Source of the DNA: Pleomorphomonas sp. NRK KF1
GTDB lineage: Bacteria > Pseudomonadota > Alphaproteobacteria > Rhizobiales > Pleomorphomonadaceae
Direction of reading: 5' to 3'
DNA: 64,000 nt
Assembly: GCF_023721755.1 (NCBI RefSeq)
Contig: NZ_JAMDLH010000002.1
Coordinates: 682,001-746,000, forward strand
Under the pieces are notes generated by a model that saw only the letters and a program-made list of their open reading frames with translations, made no database searches and was not told the origin of the DNA. Below are positions 8,467 to 17,308 of this stretch, piece after piece (positions within the stretch are counted from its first letter, which is position 1; each line of letters begins with the position of its first letter). Both the position numbers and the translations under genes were made by a program.

Positions 8467-9534
8467 ATGGCTTCCATCACCATTCAGTCGATCACCAAGA
8501 CATTCGGCACCGTGCCGGTGCTGAACGACATCGACCTCTCCATCGCCGACGGCGAGTTCGTCGTGCTGGTCGGTCCGTCCGGCTGCGGCAAGTCGACGCT
8601 GCTCCGGATGATCGCCGGGCTCGAGGACATCACCGCCGGCGAGATCCGCATCGACGACCGCCGCATCAACGAGGTCGCGCCCAAGGATCGCGACATCGCC
8701 ATGGTGTTCCAGTCCTATGCGCTCTATCCGCACATGACGGTGGCCGACAACATGAGCTACAGCCTGAAGCTCAGAAAGACCGCGCGGGAGAAAATCACTG
8801 ATGCGATCGGGGCCGCTGCCGGCAAGCTGGGCCTCGATCCGCTCTTGGAGCGGCGGCCGAAGGCACTCTCCGGCGGCCAGCGCCAGCGCGTCGCCATGGG
8901 GCGGGCGATCGTTCGCCATCCCAAGGCCTTCCTGTTCGACGAACCGCTGAGCAACCTCGACGCCCGCCTGCGCGAGCAGATGCGCGCCGAGATCAAGCGG
9001 CTGCACAAGTCGATCGGCGCCACCTCGGTCTACGTCACCCACGACCAGATCGAGGCGATGACGCTCGCCGACCGCATCGTCGCCATGCACGGCGGCATCA
9101 TCCAGCAGGTCGGCAATCCGCTCGATCTCTACGACCGCCCGGCCAACCTGTTCGTTGCCGGATTCATCGGCTCGCCAGCCATGAACTTCGTGGAGGGACA
9201 TTGCCGCGCCGGCGCCATTGAAACCGATGACGGCAGCAAGATCGCCGTTCCCGACGGGGTTCATCTCAAGGATGGACAGGCGGTCACCGTCGGCGTCCGG
9301 CCCGAACACGTCCGCATCGTCGCCGGCCCGGAGGCGGGTAGCTACGCGGCGCGCGTCGATCTGGTGGAGCCGACCGGTTTCGGCACCATCGTGCACGTTC
9401 GCCTGCTCGGCCAGGACCTCAAGATCTACACGCTGGAACGCGGTGCCGCCGAAGTCGGCCAACCGCTGCATATCGCGCTGGATGGCGCGCGTTTGCACAT
9501 CTTCGATCGCGAAACGACCAACCGCATCGGTTAA
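8467..9534 (+). CDS. CUT1 ABC transporter ATP-binding protein (UgpC/MalK-like)
   Basis: A 355-residue ATPase that energises the importer. Walker A GPSGCGKST is at about 36-44, the signature LSGGQRQRVAMGRAIV at about 135, Walker B FLFDEPLSNLD at about 156, and a C-terminal TOBE/OB domain covers roughly 235-355 (VGVRPEHVRIV). Last gene of the operon that begins with the GntR regulator. No terminator is obvious after it. Such MalK-like subunits are often shared between CUT1 importers, and a second one lies at 15932. Confidence 0.93.
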   Translation: MASITIQSITKTFGTVPVLNDIDLSIADGEFVVLVGPSGCGKSTLLRMIAGLEDITAGEIRIDDRRINEVAPKDRDIAMVFQSYALYPHMTVADNMSYSLKLRKTAREKITDAIGAAAGKLGLDPLLERRPKALSGGQRQRVAMGRAIVRHPKAFLFDEPLSNLDARLREQMRAEIKRLHKSIGATSVYVTHDQIEAMTLADRIVAMHGGIIQQVGNPLDLYDRPANLFVAGFIGSPAMNFVEGHCRAGAIETDDGSKIAVPDGVHLKDGQAVTVGVRPEHVRIVAGPEAGSYAARVDLVEPTGFGTIVHVRLLGQDLKIYTLERGAAEVGQPLHIALDGARLHIFDRETTNRIG

Positions 9535-9961
9535 GGGGTGCGAACAGTCGGAACGAAGCTTCGCCCGGGCCGACCGTGAGCGGAGGTGCGCCGTTTACGG
9601 CTGCGCAGGTGCGCCTCTGGTCAGCTTCACTTACTATCCGGTGGGACAAGGTCATATATTTAAGTCTATTCAATAACTTAGTGAATTTTGACTCTTTCAG
9701 AAAGCACTGCCGACGCGGCAAACCTTCGGCAATACGCTTAACCGGAGTTCGCTTCTCACAAGAGATGCTGTCGTCTCCGGACTCTGCCTGTCGCCCCCCG
9801 AACAAGCCCAGGAAGTCGTCGACGAAGCTCCGACGCACGGACACTGAAATCGGCACCATGGATTTGTCGATCCAAAAACGATCATAAAATTATGCTTCTT
9901 TTGATTGACATTGATCGATTTGTGAATATTAATGCGGCATACGATCACAAAGGATCACAGC
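9535..9961 (+). other. 427-base gap with AT-rich patches
   Basis: No convincing gene lies here. Two AT-rich patches (about 9645-9700 and 9880-9945) stand out from the GC-rich surroundings. The right one is the promoter of the DeoR operon. The left one holds no recognisable motif. Reading frames of 60-150 codons exist on both strands but have no family resemblance, no ribosome site and odd composition. Confidence 0.5.
9905..9959 (+). promoter_or_regulatory. Promoter and 10-base-spaced direct repeat before deoR-type gene
   Basis: TTGACA (9905-9910) and TATTAA (9927-9932, spacer 16) form a likely promoter. Downstream GATCACA occurs twice with a 10-base period (9943-9949 and 9953-9959), one helical turn apart, just before the ATG at 9962. 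DeoR-type regulators commonly bind direct repeats, so this could be its autoregulatory site, though it also overlaps the ribosome-binding region. Confidence 0.45.
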
Positions 9962-10768
9962 ATGAAGGACGACCGCCTGTCGGCGATCCGGCACTACCTC
10001 TTTGAAAAGACGTCCGCCTCGATCCACGAGATCGCGGATGCTGTCGGCGCCTCGCTTCCCACCGTTCGGCGCGACCTGCTGACACTCGAAACCGAAGGGG
10101 CGATCCACCGCACGCATGGCGGTGCCCGCATTGCGGACTCCGCCGGCATCGAGGCGGCCTTCGAGGTCCGCGAGCAGTCCTGCATCGCCGCCAAACGAGC
10201 GATCGGGCTTGCCGCTTATGCCGACCTCAGGCCCGACATGTCGGTGTTTCTCGATGCCGGCACCACCGTGCTGCAGGTCGCTCGCCGCATCCGGATGAAT
10301 CCGTTGCCGATTTCGGTGTTCACCAACTGCCTGGCGGTGGCGCAGGTGCTGACTGACATCAACGATGTTCAGGTGACGCTGCTCGGCGGACGACTTCGCT
10401 CGCGCAACGCCTCGGTGCTCGGCGCGCTGGCCGAAAGCATGCTGGACCGGCTGTGGTTCGACCAGTTGTTCCTCGGTGCCAGCACGGTGGGCGACGACGG
10501 CTGCACCTACACGATGGACGAGGACGAGGCGCGGCTCAACGAGAAGATGATTGCTCGGTCGGCGCGCACCACCGTGCTCGCCGATGCCAGCAAGTTCGGA
10601 CAGCGCGCGACCTATCAGGTGACGCGGCTCGACGAGCGGCTAGATCTCATAACCGACGACAGCCTCACCGCCCAATGGCTCGACAAGCTGGCGCAGGCTG
10701 GCTGCCGGACACGCACAGTGAGCCTCGATGCCTATGAGAGCGCCGAACTGGATGGAGACGCAGCATGA
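9962..10768 (+). CDS. DeoR/GlpR-family transcriptional regulator
   Basis: A 268-residue repressor of sugar catabolism. The N-terminal DeoR helix-turn-helix spans about 1-55 (RLSAIRHYLFEK, then SIHEIADAVGASLPTVRRDL and TEGAIHRTHGG), and the C-terminal DeoRC sugar-phosphate sensor follows (VFLDAGTTVLQVA, then LFLGAS and ARTTVLADASKFG). I chose ATG 9962 because AAAGGA precedes it. An in-frame ATG at 9932 lies inside the putative promoter. It overlaps the kinase gene by ATGA and probably senses a phosphorylated amino sugar made by that kinase. Confidence 0.92.
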   Translation: MKDDRLSAIRHYLFEKTSASIHEIADAVGASLPTVRRDLLTLETEGAIHRTHGGARIADSAGIEAAFEVREQSCIAAKRAIGLAAYADLRPDMSVFLDAGTTVLQVARRIRMNPLPISVFTNCLAVAQVLTDINDVQVTLLGGRLRSRNASVLGALAESMLDRLWFDQLFLGASTVGDDGCTYTMDEDEARLNEKMIARSARTTVLADASKFGQRATYQVTRLDERLDLITDDSLTAQWLDKLAQAGCRTRTVSLDAYESAELDGDAA

Positions 10769-11700
10769 ACGTGCTCGGCGTTGACAGCGGCGGCACCAAG
10801 ACCGTTGCCGCCCTGGTGACGCCGGACGCCAGCATCGCATCGCTGTGGCGCCTCCCCAGCCTCGACCCGACCGCTGACGGCGACTGGATCTCCGATATCG
10901 CCGTGCTTGCGGACACGGTCGGCGACGCCAACCTCCAGGCCTCGGCATTTGGTCTGCCATTTCACGGCGAGGTGGACGCATTTACCGAGGCGCAGATCGC
11001 CGCCGTCGGACTGCACTTTCCTCAGAACCCCATCGTCGAGAACGACGTTCGCATCGCCTTTGACGGGGCCTTCGCCTGCGGCGCCGGCGCCCTCATTCTT
11101 GCCGGCACCGGCTCGATGGCCTGGGCAAGCCTCGGCGAGGCCGACAGCCCGCATATCAGGATCGGCGGATGGGGCGACATTTTCGGCGACGAGGGCAGCG
11201 CCTATTGGCTTGGCCGCGAAGCGTTGACGCTGTTGTCGCGCCATGTCGACGGCCGCGAAGCGGTGCCGGCCTTCGCCGAGGGGATGTTCACCGCCATGGG
11301 CATCCGGCAGGACCAGTTGATGGCTTGGTGCTACGGGCTCGCAAGTCGTCGCTCGGGCATCGCTGGTCTGGCCCGCCACGTGACGTCTTTGGCCTCAGGG
11401 GGCGACGAAGTCGCCAGCCGACTCCTCGCACGGGCCGCAGCCGAGCTTTCCGAACAGCTCGCCGTTGCCTGGCGCCGCTGCGGCGGCTCCCCGCCGATCC
11501 ATTGGAGCTATGCCGGCGGCGTGTTCAACGCCACGACCATTTTGGACCAGATGACGCTGCGCCTCGGCACATCGCCATCATCGCCGCGCCTGCCGCCCGT
11601 CGGTGGTGCGGCGCTCAGGGCCGCCCGGCTTGCCGGCTGGGCAGTCGATGACGCCTGGGTCGACCGGTTGGGCACAGCCCTCCAGACGGCCCTGGCCTGA
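10765..11700 (+). CDS. BadF/BadG/BcrA-type sugar kinase, glucosamine/N-acetylglucosamine kinase-like
   Basis: A 311-residue member of the ASKHA fold. The N-terminal phosphate loop GVDSGGTKTVAAL, the adenosine-side GTGSMAWA and the GGWGDIFGDEGSAYWLG motif identify the BadF/BcrA-like family that includes eukaryotic N-acetylglucosamine kinase and bacterial glucosamine kinases. It sits between a DeoR regulator and a CUT1 importer, with a GlmS-like SIS enzyme further down. The likely role is ATP-dependent phosphorylation of an imported amino sugar in the cytoplasm. Substrate is inferred from family and neighbours. Confidence 0.82.
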   Translation: MNVLGVDSGGTKTVAALVTPDASIASLWRLPSLDPTADGDWISDIAVLADTVGDANLQASAFGLPFHGEVDAFTEAQIAAVGLHFPQNPIVENDVRIAFDGAFACGAGALILAGTGSMAWASLGEADSPHIRIGGWGDIFGDEGSAYWLGREALTLLSRHVDGREAVPAFAEGMFTAMGIRQDQLMAWCYGLASRRSGIAGLARHVTSLASGGDEVASRLLARAAAELSEQLAVAWRRCGGSPPIHWSYAGGVFNATTILDQMTLRLGTSPSSPRLPPVGGAALRAARLAGWAVDDAWVDRLGTALQTALA

Positions 11701-11730
11701 AAGGCAATCTGACCAAGAAGGGGAACGATA

Positions 11731-12981
11731 ATGAAAAGACGTAATTTTCTTGCTTCAGCGCTGACCTTGCCACTCCTCGCCTCGTTCGCCGGCAGCGTAC
11801 TCGCAGCCGACACGCTTACGGTACTGTTGCCACCCTGGGGCACGTTGCCCAAGGAGATGACCGACCGCTTCGCCAAGGACGCCGGCGTAACCCTGGACGC
11901 CCAGACACTCGGTTGGGACGACATCCGCACCAAGATCATCACGTCCATGGTGGCCGGCACGGCTCCCGCCGACGCCACCGAAGTGGACTGGTCGTGGGTC
12001 GGTCAGTTTGGTTCTGCCGGCTGGTATGAGCCGCTCGATGGCAAGATCGACAAGGCCGTCATCAGCGACATCCCTACCGCCTCGATCTTCCGCTATGACG
12101 GCAAGCTCCTGGCCGTGCCCTACAGCAACGATTTCCGTGTTCTCATCTACAACAAGGCCCATCTCGACAAGGCCGGAGTCATGGCCGCCCCAAAGACTCC
12201 CGATGAACTGCTTGCAGCCGCCAAGGCGGTGAAGAGCGCCGGCATCGCCGACTATCCGATCGGCTTGCCGCTGTCGGCGACCGAAGGCACCTCCACCGCC
12301 TGGTATCTCCTGACCAAGGCTTTCGGCGGCGACCTGTTCGACAAGGATTTCAAGCCCCTGTTCACCGACAAGGACTCCGGCGGCTACAAGGCACTGGCCT
12401 TTGAGATCGGCGCGTTGAAAGACGGATTGATCGATCCGGCCGCGACGGGCCTCAAGGACGTCGAGGTCCAGGAAGTCTTCAAGGCCGGCAAGCTCACCTT
12501 CGACGTCGCCGGCTGGGCCGGCAACCTCTCCGTCTACAGCGACCCCGCCAAGTCGCAGGTAGCGAACGACGTTGCAGCAGCGCTGATGCCCTCGACAACC
12601 GGCAAGTCCCGCACCTTCGGCCTGCCCGAGGCGGTGGGCATTCCGACCGGCGCTGTCAACGCCAAAGCTGCAGAGGCCTTCATCACCTGGATGGCCATGC
12701 CGCAGAACCAGATCGCCGCCTACGAGGCGCTCGGCAATCTGCCGCCGCGCATGTCGGTACTAAGGGCGCTCAACGAGCAGGGCAAACTGAAGCAGGGCGA
12801 TGTGCTGCTCGAGCAGGCGGCGGTCGTCGAGCCACTGATCGCTCAGGGCACACCGGGCTGGTATCCTCAGTTCTCAACGGCGGTGGCAAGCGCCATCAAT
12901 CAGGCTGCCAAGGGACAGCTCAGCGTCGATGACGCCATCGCGGCGATCGCCAAGGCGGCCGAAGAGGCACAGGCCAACTGA
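11731..12981 (+). CDS. CUT1-type ABC transporter substrate-binding protein
   Basis: A 416-residue periplasmic binding protein of the SBP_bac_1 family. The signal peptide is MKRRNFLASALTLPLLASF... ending VLA before ADTLTVLLP. The mature protein shows VPYSNDFRVLIYNKAHLDKAG, the usual mid-protein stretch of sugar-binding proteins, and GLPEAVGIPTGA later. An AAGGGGAACG ribosome site precedes the ATG. First transport gene of the amino-sugar-like cluster and followed by a stem-loop. Confidence 0.9.
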   Translation: MKRRNFLASALTLPLLASFAGSVLAADTLTVLLPPWGTLPKEMTDRFAKDAGVTLDAQTLGWDDIRTKIITSMVAGTAPADATEVDWSWVGQFGSAGWYEPLDGKIDKAVISDIPTASIFRYDGKLLAVPYSNDFRVLIYNKAHLDKAGVMAAPKTPDELLAAAKAVKSAGIADYPIGLPLSATEGTSTAWYLLTKAFGGDLFDKDFKPLFTDKDSGGYKALAFEIGALKDGLIDPAATGLKDVEVQEVFKAGKLTFDVAGWAGNLSVYSDPAKSQVANDVAAALMPSTTGKSRTFGLPEAVGIPTGAVNAKAAEAFITWMAMPQNQIAAYEALGNLPPRMSVLRALNEQGKLKQGDVLLEQAAVVEPLIAQGTPGWYPQFSTAVASAINQAAKGQLSVDDAIAAIAKAAEEAQAN

Positions 12982-12996
12982 CCGCAGGCTCCGACG

Positions 12997-13026
12997 GGGG
13001 CCGTCCGGGGAGACCGGGCGGCGCCC
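12997..13026 (+). other. Stem-loop between binding protein and permease genes
   Basis: A 12-pair GC-rich stem with one G-U pair and a single bulged G, loop of five bases, starting 16 bases after the binding-protein stop. There is no U-run. Placed like the hairpins after the other binding-protein genes of this window. Confidence 0.5.
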
Positions 13027-13115
13027 AAGTCCGACTTTCCTCTGCCATGGCCCCCTTGCCGCCCGGGACGCTGGTCTCGTGCGCCTGACGGCTGCCTGGA
13101 GAATGCAGAGTTCCT

Positions 13116-14015
13116 ATGCCCTCCTCCCATCCCAGACGAAACCGAGCGCCGGGTGAGCTCGCCTTGGCCGCCGCCCTCGTCATCCCCATTGTTGTCGTGA
13201 TGGGGAGCCTAGTGTTCTGGCCGCTCGCCACCTCGGTGATCGACAGCTTCTATCGGATCGACCCGATGAAGCCGGGCACACCCTTCGTGGGTCTTGCCAA
13301 TTACGGCTCCCTCCTCGCTGACAGCAACGTGCAGACGGCCTGGCTCAACACCTTCGCCTATGTGGCAATCGCGGTTGTGCTCGAAACGATCGGCGGCCTG
13401 GGCGCTGCTTTGCTGCTCAACCGGGTGAAGCACGGCCGGCAATGGCTGCTCGCCATCACCGTGCTGCCCTGGTGCCTGCCGCCGGTGGTCAACGCCATCG
13501 TCTGGATGTGGATCTTCAACCCGAGTTACGGATTGCTCAACCATGCCCTTTTGTGGCTCGGCGTCATTGACGCCCGCAAGGTGTGGTTCAACGATCAGGC
13601 AACGGCTCTATTCCTGATCTCGTTGGTGCACGTCTGGCGCATGATGCCGCTGACGGCGGTGATCCTGCTGGCAGCCCTGCAGAGCATTCCGCGTGATCTC
13701 TACGAGGCGGCAAGGCTCGATGGCGCCGGTCCGATCAAGAGCTTCCGTCTGGTAACGCTACCGCTGATCGCAAGCGGCCTTGCCATCGCGCTCAGCCAGT
13801 CGACGGTGTTCGCCTTCAACCTATTCGACGAAGCCTGGATCCTGTCCGGCTCCAGCCTCGATACTCGCTCGGTGATCATCCAGGTCTACCTCACCGCCTT
13901 CCAGAACCTGCGATTCTCGAGCGGCATGGCGCTGTCGATCCTGGCGATGCTCGCCTCACTCCTGGTGTCGCTGATCTATGTGCTCCGCGTCTATCGCGAA
14001 ACGAGGTATGACTGA
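13116..14015 (+). CDS. CUT1 ABC transporter permease, MalF type
   Basis: A 299-residue inner-membrane permease. The first helix is at about 14-36 (LALAAALVIPIVVVMGSLVF). The EAA coupling loop reads YEAARLDGAGPIKSFRLVT. It overlaps the next permease gene by eight bases, which implies coupled translation. Pairs with the 14008 permease to form the channel of the second CUT1 importer. Confidence 0.92.
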   Translation: MPSSHPRRNRAPGELALAAALVIPIVVVMGSLVFWPLATSVIDSFYRIDPMKPGTPFVGLANYGSLLADSNVQTAWLNTFAYVAIAVVLETIGGLGAALLLNRVKHGRQWLLAITVLPWCLPPVVNAIVWMWIFNPSYGLLNHALLWLGVIDARKVWFNDQATALFLISLVHVWRMMPLTAVILLAALQSIPRDLYEAARLDGAGPIKSFRLVTLPLIASGLAIALSQSTVFAFNLFDEAWILSGSSLDTRSVIIQVYLTAFQNLRFSSGMALSILAMLASLLVSLIYVLRVYRETRYD

Positions 14016-14889
14016 GATGCGCGCCCGTCTTTCAACGCTGCCGGGGCGGATCGGTACCGCCGTTGCCGTGATCTTGCTGGTCGCCTGGTCGCTCGGGCCG
14101 ATCTACTGGTCGCTCGTCACTTCGCTGACGCCGCCGCTCCATCTGTTGGGCACGCCGTCTCTATGGCCGCAGCAGATCAGCTTCGAGCACTATGCCAAGC
14201 TGTTCGGCGCCACCAGCATGTCGCAGGGCAACACCGTGCAATCGGTGTGGCCTCAGTTCTCGGCGGCCCTCACCAACAGCCTGATCACCTCGGGGCTGGC
14301 GACGGTAGTGACGGTGGCGATCGCTGCCTTCGGCGCCTACGCCTTCGTGCGGCTGGAGTTTCCCGGCCGTGACCTGTTGTTCGTCGCTGTGGTGGCGACG
14401 CTCGCCATTCCCGCCTACACGGTGATGATCCCGCTCTACCGGCTGATGATCTCACTGAAGCTAATCGACACCTATACCGGCATCACGCTGATCTATGTGT
14501 CGGCCTTCCTGCCGTTGGCGCTGTGGCTGATGCGTTCGGTCTATCAGGCGATGCCGATCTCGCTCGAAGAAGCGGCCTGGCTCGACGGCGCCGGGCGCGT
14601 CTACACGCTCGTTTATATCGTATTGCCGCTGTCGGCGCCTGGACTGATCGCCAGCGCCATTCTCACCTTCCTGAACGCCTGGGGCCAATTCATGGTGCCC
14701 CTGGTGTTCTCGCCGACGCTCGCCACCAAGCCGCTGACGGTGCTGATCCCAGAGTTCGTGACCCGGAACTACATCGACTTCGGCCTGATGAATGCCGCCG
14801 GCATCCTCGCCATCATCCCCCCCGTTCTGCTCGTGCTGTTCCTCAACCGCTACCTCGTCAGCGGGTTGATGGCCGGCGCGACCAAGTAA
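14008..14889 (+). CDS. CUT1 ABC transporter permease, MalG type
   Basis: A 293-residue permease with the EAA loop LEEAAWLDGAGRVYTLVYIV and the typical MalG-like end (YLVSGLMAGATK). I chose ATG 14008 (MTEMRARLS), preceded by ACGAGG; an ATG at 14017 is also possible. A periplasmic insertion after the first helix (about residues 40-85) is longer than in the 7623 permease. Completes the membrane part of this importer. Confidence 0.92.
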   Translation: MTEMRARLSTLPGRIGTAVAVILLVAWSLGPIYWSLVTSLTPPLHLLGTPSLWPQQISFEHYAKLFGATSMSQGNTVQSVWPQFSAALTNSLITSGLATVVTVAIAAFGAYAFVRLEFPGRDLLFVAVVATLAIPAYTVMIPLYRLMISLKLIDTYTGITLIYVSAFLPLALWLMRSVYQAMPISLEEAAWLDGAGRVYTLVYIVLPLSAPGLIASAILTFLNAWGQFMVPLVFSPTLATKPLTVLIPEFVTRNYIDFGLMNAAGILAIIPPVLLVLFLNRYLVSGLMAGATK

Positions 14890-14920
14890 CCTCCCAGAGA
14901 CCAGTCAAGGACGACTTCCC

Positions 14921-15874
14921 ATGAACACCACCGAACGCGTCATCGTCGAACAGTTCTCCTTCTGGGAAAAAGCGATCGACATCCTGCTGCCGACCGTCGA
15001 GGCGGACACCTATGTCTTTGTCGGCTGCGGCACCTCCTACTATGTCGCGATGAGCCTCGCCGTTGCCTTCAACGAGAACGGCAAGCGCGCCATCGCCGTG
15101 GCCGGCTCGGAATGGGCGCTGCGTCACCGCTCCTATCTGCCCGACCTGTCGGGCGCCGTGGTTGTGGGCATCTCGCGCAGCGGTGAATCGACGGAAGTGG
15201 TGCAGGCGGTTCGCGAGAGCCACAAGCTCGGCATCCGTACCGTGGCCATCACCTGCGAGAAGGATAGCTCGATGGCCAAGGCGGCGGACATCGTCGCCTT
15301 CGCGCCCACCCACCCCGATGAGGGCATCGTCATGTCGTCGTCGGCCAGCCTGATGCTGCTGATGGGTCTGCGCATGGCCGGCGTTAAGGTGGAGCAGGCC
15401 GTGGTGGCCGGCGCACGCGCCGCCGTGGCGACCATGGGAGAAAAGGCGCCGGCAGTGGCGACGGGGCGGCACAAGTTCGTGGTGCTCGGCGGCGGCGTCT
15501 ACTTCGGCATCGCTTCCGAAGGCGCTTTGAAGCTGCAGGAAATGAGCATCTCGGTGTCGCAGCCGTTCCACACCATGGAGTACCGGCACGGCCCGATGAG
15601 CCTCGCCGACGAGGACATGGTGGTCGTCATGCTCTACAGCGAGGATCAGCCGAACGAAGAGGCCAAGCTCGTTGCGGAGCTCCGGACGAAGGGCGCCAAG
15701 GTCATCGGCCTCGGCGGGCCGGGCGACCTCAGCCTGCCGATCGCCACCAAAGGCTTGCAGCGTTCGCTGGAGATGCTGGCGGCGATGCAGATCCTCGGCG
15801 AGCGGATTGCCAACTCCAAGAACATCGACAGCACCCAGCCGCGCCACCTCTCCAAAGTGGTGATGCTCGGTTGA
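14921..15874 (+). CDS. SIS-domain enzyme, GlmS isomerase-like (probable glucosamine-6-phosphate deaminase)
   Basis: A 317-residue cytoplasmic protein with two SIS domains: VGCGTSYYVAMSLA and VVGISRSGESTEVVQAV in the first, LGGGVYFGIASEGALKLQE and MEYRHGPMSL in the second, and a tail (TQPRHLSKVV) like that of GlmS (DxPRNLAKSV). It is GlmS without the glutaminase half. Family members of this shape (NagB-II) deaminate glucosamine-6-phosphate to fructose-6-phosphate; FrlB/FraB deglycases and AgaS are alternatives. A kinase of the GlcNAc-kinase family in the same operon supports the deaminase reading. Confidence 0.82.
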   Translation: MNTTERVIVEQFSFWEKAIDILLPTVEADTYVFVGCGTSYYVAMSLAVAFNENGKRAIAVAGSEWALRHRSYLPDLSGAVVVGISRSGESTEVVQAVRESHKLGIRTVAITCEKDSSMAKAADIVAFAPTHPDEGIVMSSSASLMLLMGLRMAGVKVEQAVVAGARAAVATMGEKAPAVATGRHKFVVLGGGVYFGIASEGALKLQEMSISVSQPFHTMEYRHGPMSLADEDMVVVMLYSEDQPNEEAKLVAELRTKGAKVIGLGGPGDLSLPIATKGLQRSLEMLAAMQILGERIANSKNIDSTQPRHLSKVVMLG

Positions 15875-15884
15875 GCCGCGTCCG

Positions 15885-15905
15885 GGCCGCCGGCGACCGG
15901 CGGCC
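15885..15905 (+). other. Stem-loop between SIS gene and ATPase gene
   Basis: Perfect 9-base arms (ggccgccgg and its complement) with a 3-base loop, 10 bases after the SIS gene stop. No U-run. It shows that intergenic hairpins here are not restricted to binding-protein genes. Confidence 0.5.
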
Positions 15906-15931
15906 TGCCCCATCCGTTGCAGGAGTTTCTC

Positions 15932-17035
15932 ATGGCTACCGTCGACATTTATCGCCTCGTCAAGCGTTACGGCGCAGAGGAGGTGATCCACGGCATAGAC
16001 CTCGCGATCCGCGATGGGGAGTTCATCTCGCTGATCGGCGCGTCCGGCTGCGGCAAGTCGACCCTGCTCAGGATGATTGCCGGGCTTGAGGACATCTCCG
16101 GCGGCACCATTTCCATCGATGGCCGCGAGGTCAACGACGTGGCGCCGAAGAACCGTGACATCGCCATGGTCTTCCAGAACTACGCGCTTTATCCGCATCT
16201 GTCGGTCGCCGATAACATGGGGTTCAGCCTGAAGCTCCGTGACGTGCCGAAGCCGGAGATCTCACGGGCCGTGAAGGAGGCAGCCGATCTCCTCGGCCTC
16301 ACACCCTATCTCGATCGCATGCCGAAGGCTCTGTCGGGTGGTCAGCGTCAGCGCGTCGCCATGGGACGGGCGATCGTACGCAAGCCGCGCGTCTTCCTGT
16401 TCGACGAGCCGCTTTCCAACCTCGATGCCAAGCTCCGCGTGCAGATGCGCGCGGAGATCAAGGCATTGCAGCGACGGCTCGGCACCACGTCGATCTACGT
16501 CACGCACGATCAGATCGAGGCGATGACCATGTCCGACCGCATCGTCATCCTGAATGGCGGCCGCGTCGAGCAGGTGGGCGCGCCGCTGGACCTCTATGAT
16601 CGTCCGGCCAACCTGTTTGTCGCCACCTTCATCGGCTCGCCCGCCATGAACCTGATCGACGCGACCACACGGCGTGACGGTGAGCAACTGTTCGCCGAAA
16701 CCGACGAAGGCGTTCGGATGCCGCTCGAAAACCACGCCGTGGCCGAGGGAACGGCCGTAACAATCGGTGTTCGCCCCGAGCACCTTGCGCTCGCCGACGT
16801 GGCGACGCCCGGTGCGCTTCGGATTGCCATCGATCTGATCGAACCGACGGGACACGAGTCGCACGTCTTCGGCCGCCTTGGCCGACATCCCCTCATCGTC
16901 ACCCACTCGGGACGAGTCGCCGAGACGACGAGCGCTGGCGTCATTGTTGCGCCCGGCGGCGTTCACGTCTTCGATCGGTCGAGCGGGCGACGCATCGATG
17001 CTCCTGCGGCATCTGAAGGAAGCGAAAAGCGATGA
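15932..17035 (+). CDS. CUT1 ABC transporter ATP-binding protein (UgpC/MalK-like)
   Basis: A 367-residue ATPase with Walker A GASGCGKST, signature LSGGQRQRVAMGRAIV, Walker B FLFDEPLSNLD, and a C-terminal TOBE domain (IGVRPEHLALA). I chose ATG 15932, seven bases after AGGAG; an upstream in-frame ATG at 15917 would include that ribosome site in the coding region. Closely similar throughout to the ATPase at 8467, so the two may have arisen by duplication. Last gene of the amino-sugar cluster. Confidence 0.92.
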   Translation: MATVDIYRLVKRYGAEEVIHGIDLAIRDGEFISLIGASGCGKSTLLRMIAGLEDISGGTISIDGREVNDVAPKNRDIAMVFQNYALYPHLSVADNMGFSLKLRDVPKPEISRAVKEAADLLGLTPYLDRMPKALSGGQRQRVAMGRAIVRKPRVFLFDEPLSNLDAKLRVQMRAEIKALQRRLGTTSIYVTHDQIEAMTMSDRIVILNGGRVEQVGAPLDLYDRPANLFVATFIGSPAMNLIDATTRRDGEQLFAETDEGVRMPLENHAVAEGTAVTIGVRPEHLALADVATPGALRIAIDLIEPTGHESHVFGRLGRHPLIVTHSGRVAETTSAGVIVAPGGVHVFDRSSGRRIDAPAASEGSEKR

Positions 17036-17079
17036 TGCAGTGCCGAATGCACGAACATTTCATACGGCGCCCGAAATTA

Positions 17080-17107
17080 TTACGCGCGTAAAATTTCTAT
17101 GTTGACA
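17080..17107 (+). promoter_or_regulatory. Palindrome and -35-like box before the second CUT2 operon
   Basis: TTACGCGCGTAA (17080-17091) is a perfect 12-base palindrome with a central CG step, a common shape for LacI-family operators, set in AT-rich flanks. TTGACA follows at 17102-17107, but the matching -10 box is weak. The start codon of the binding protein is about 200 bases further on. No gene lies in the 273-base gap 17036-17308. Confidence 0.4.
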
Positions 17108-17308
17108 TGCGACAACATTCCATGATGTGTTCGCTTGGCCAAGACGGAGGAGAACCTTCGTCGGGGCGCGTTCGTCAAAGGGCCTGTCACGGCCTTAAAG
17201 GGCGGAGTTTCGCCATGCGGAGCTTACTCGCCCAACAGCTCAACACCGGCCGACATGTCTCCTGATCCCGAGGATGGGTCGGAGCGGCGGCCTTGTGGGA
17301 GGAACAAG

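Noticed and set aside
9576-9887. 103-codon open frame in the gap before the DeoR gene
   Set aside because: No ribosome site or family resemblance; it runs through an AT-rich patch and toward the DeoR promoter.
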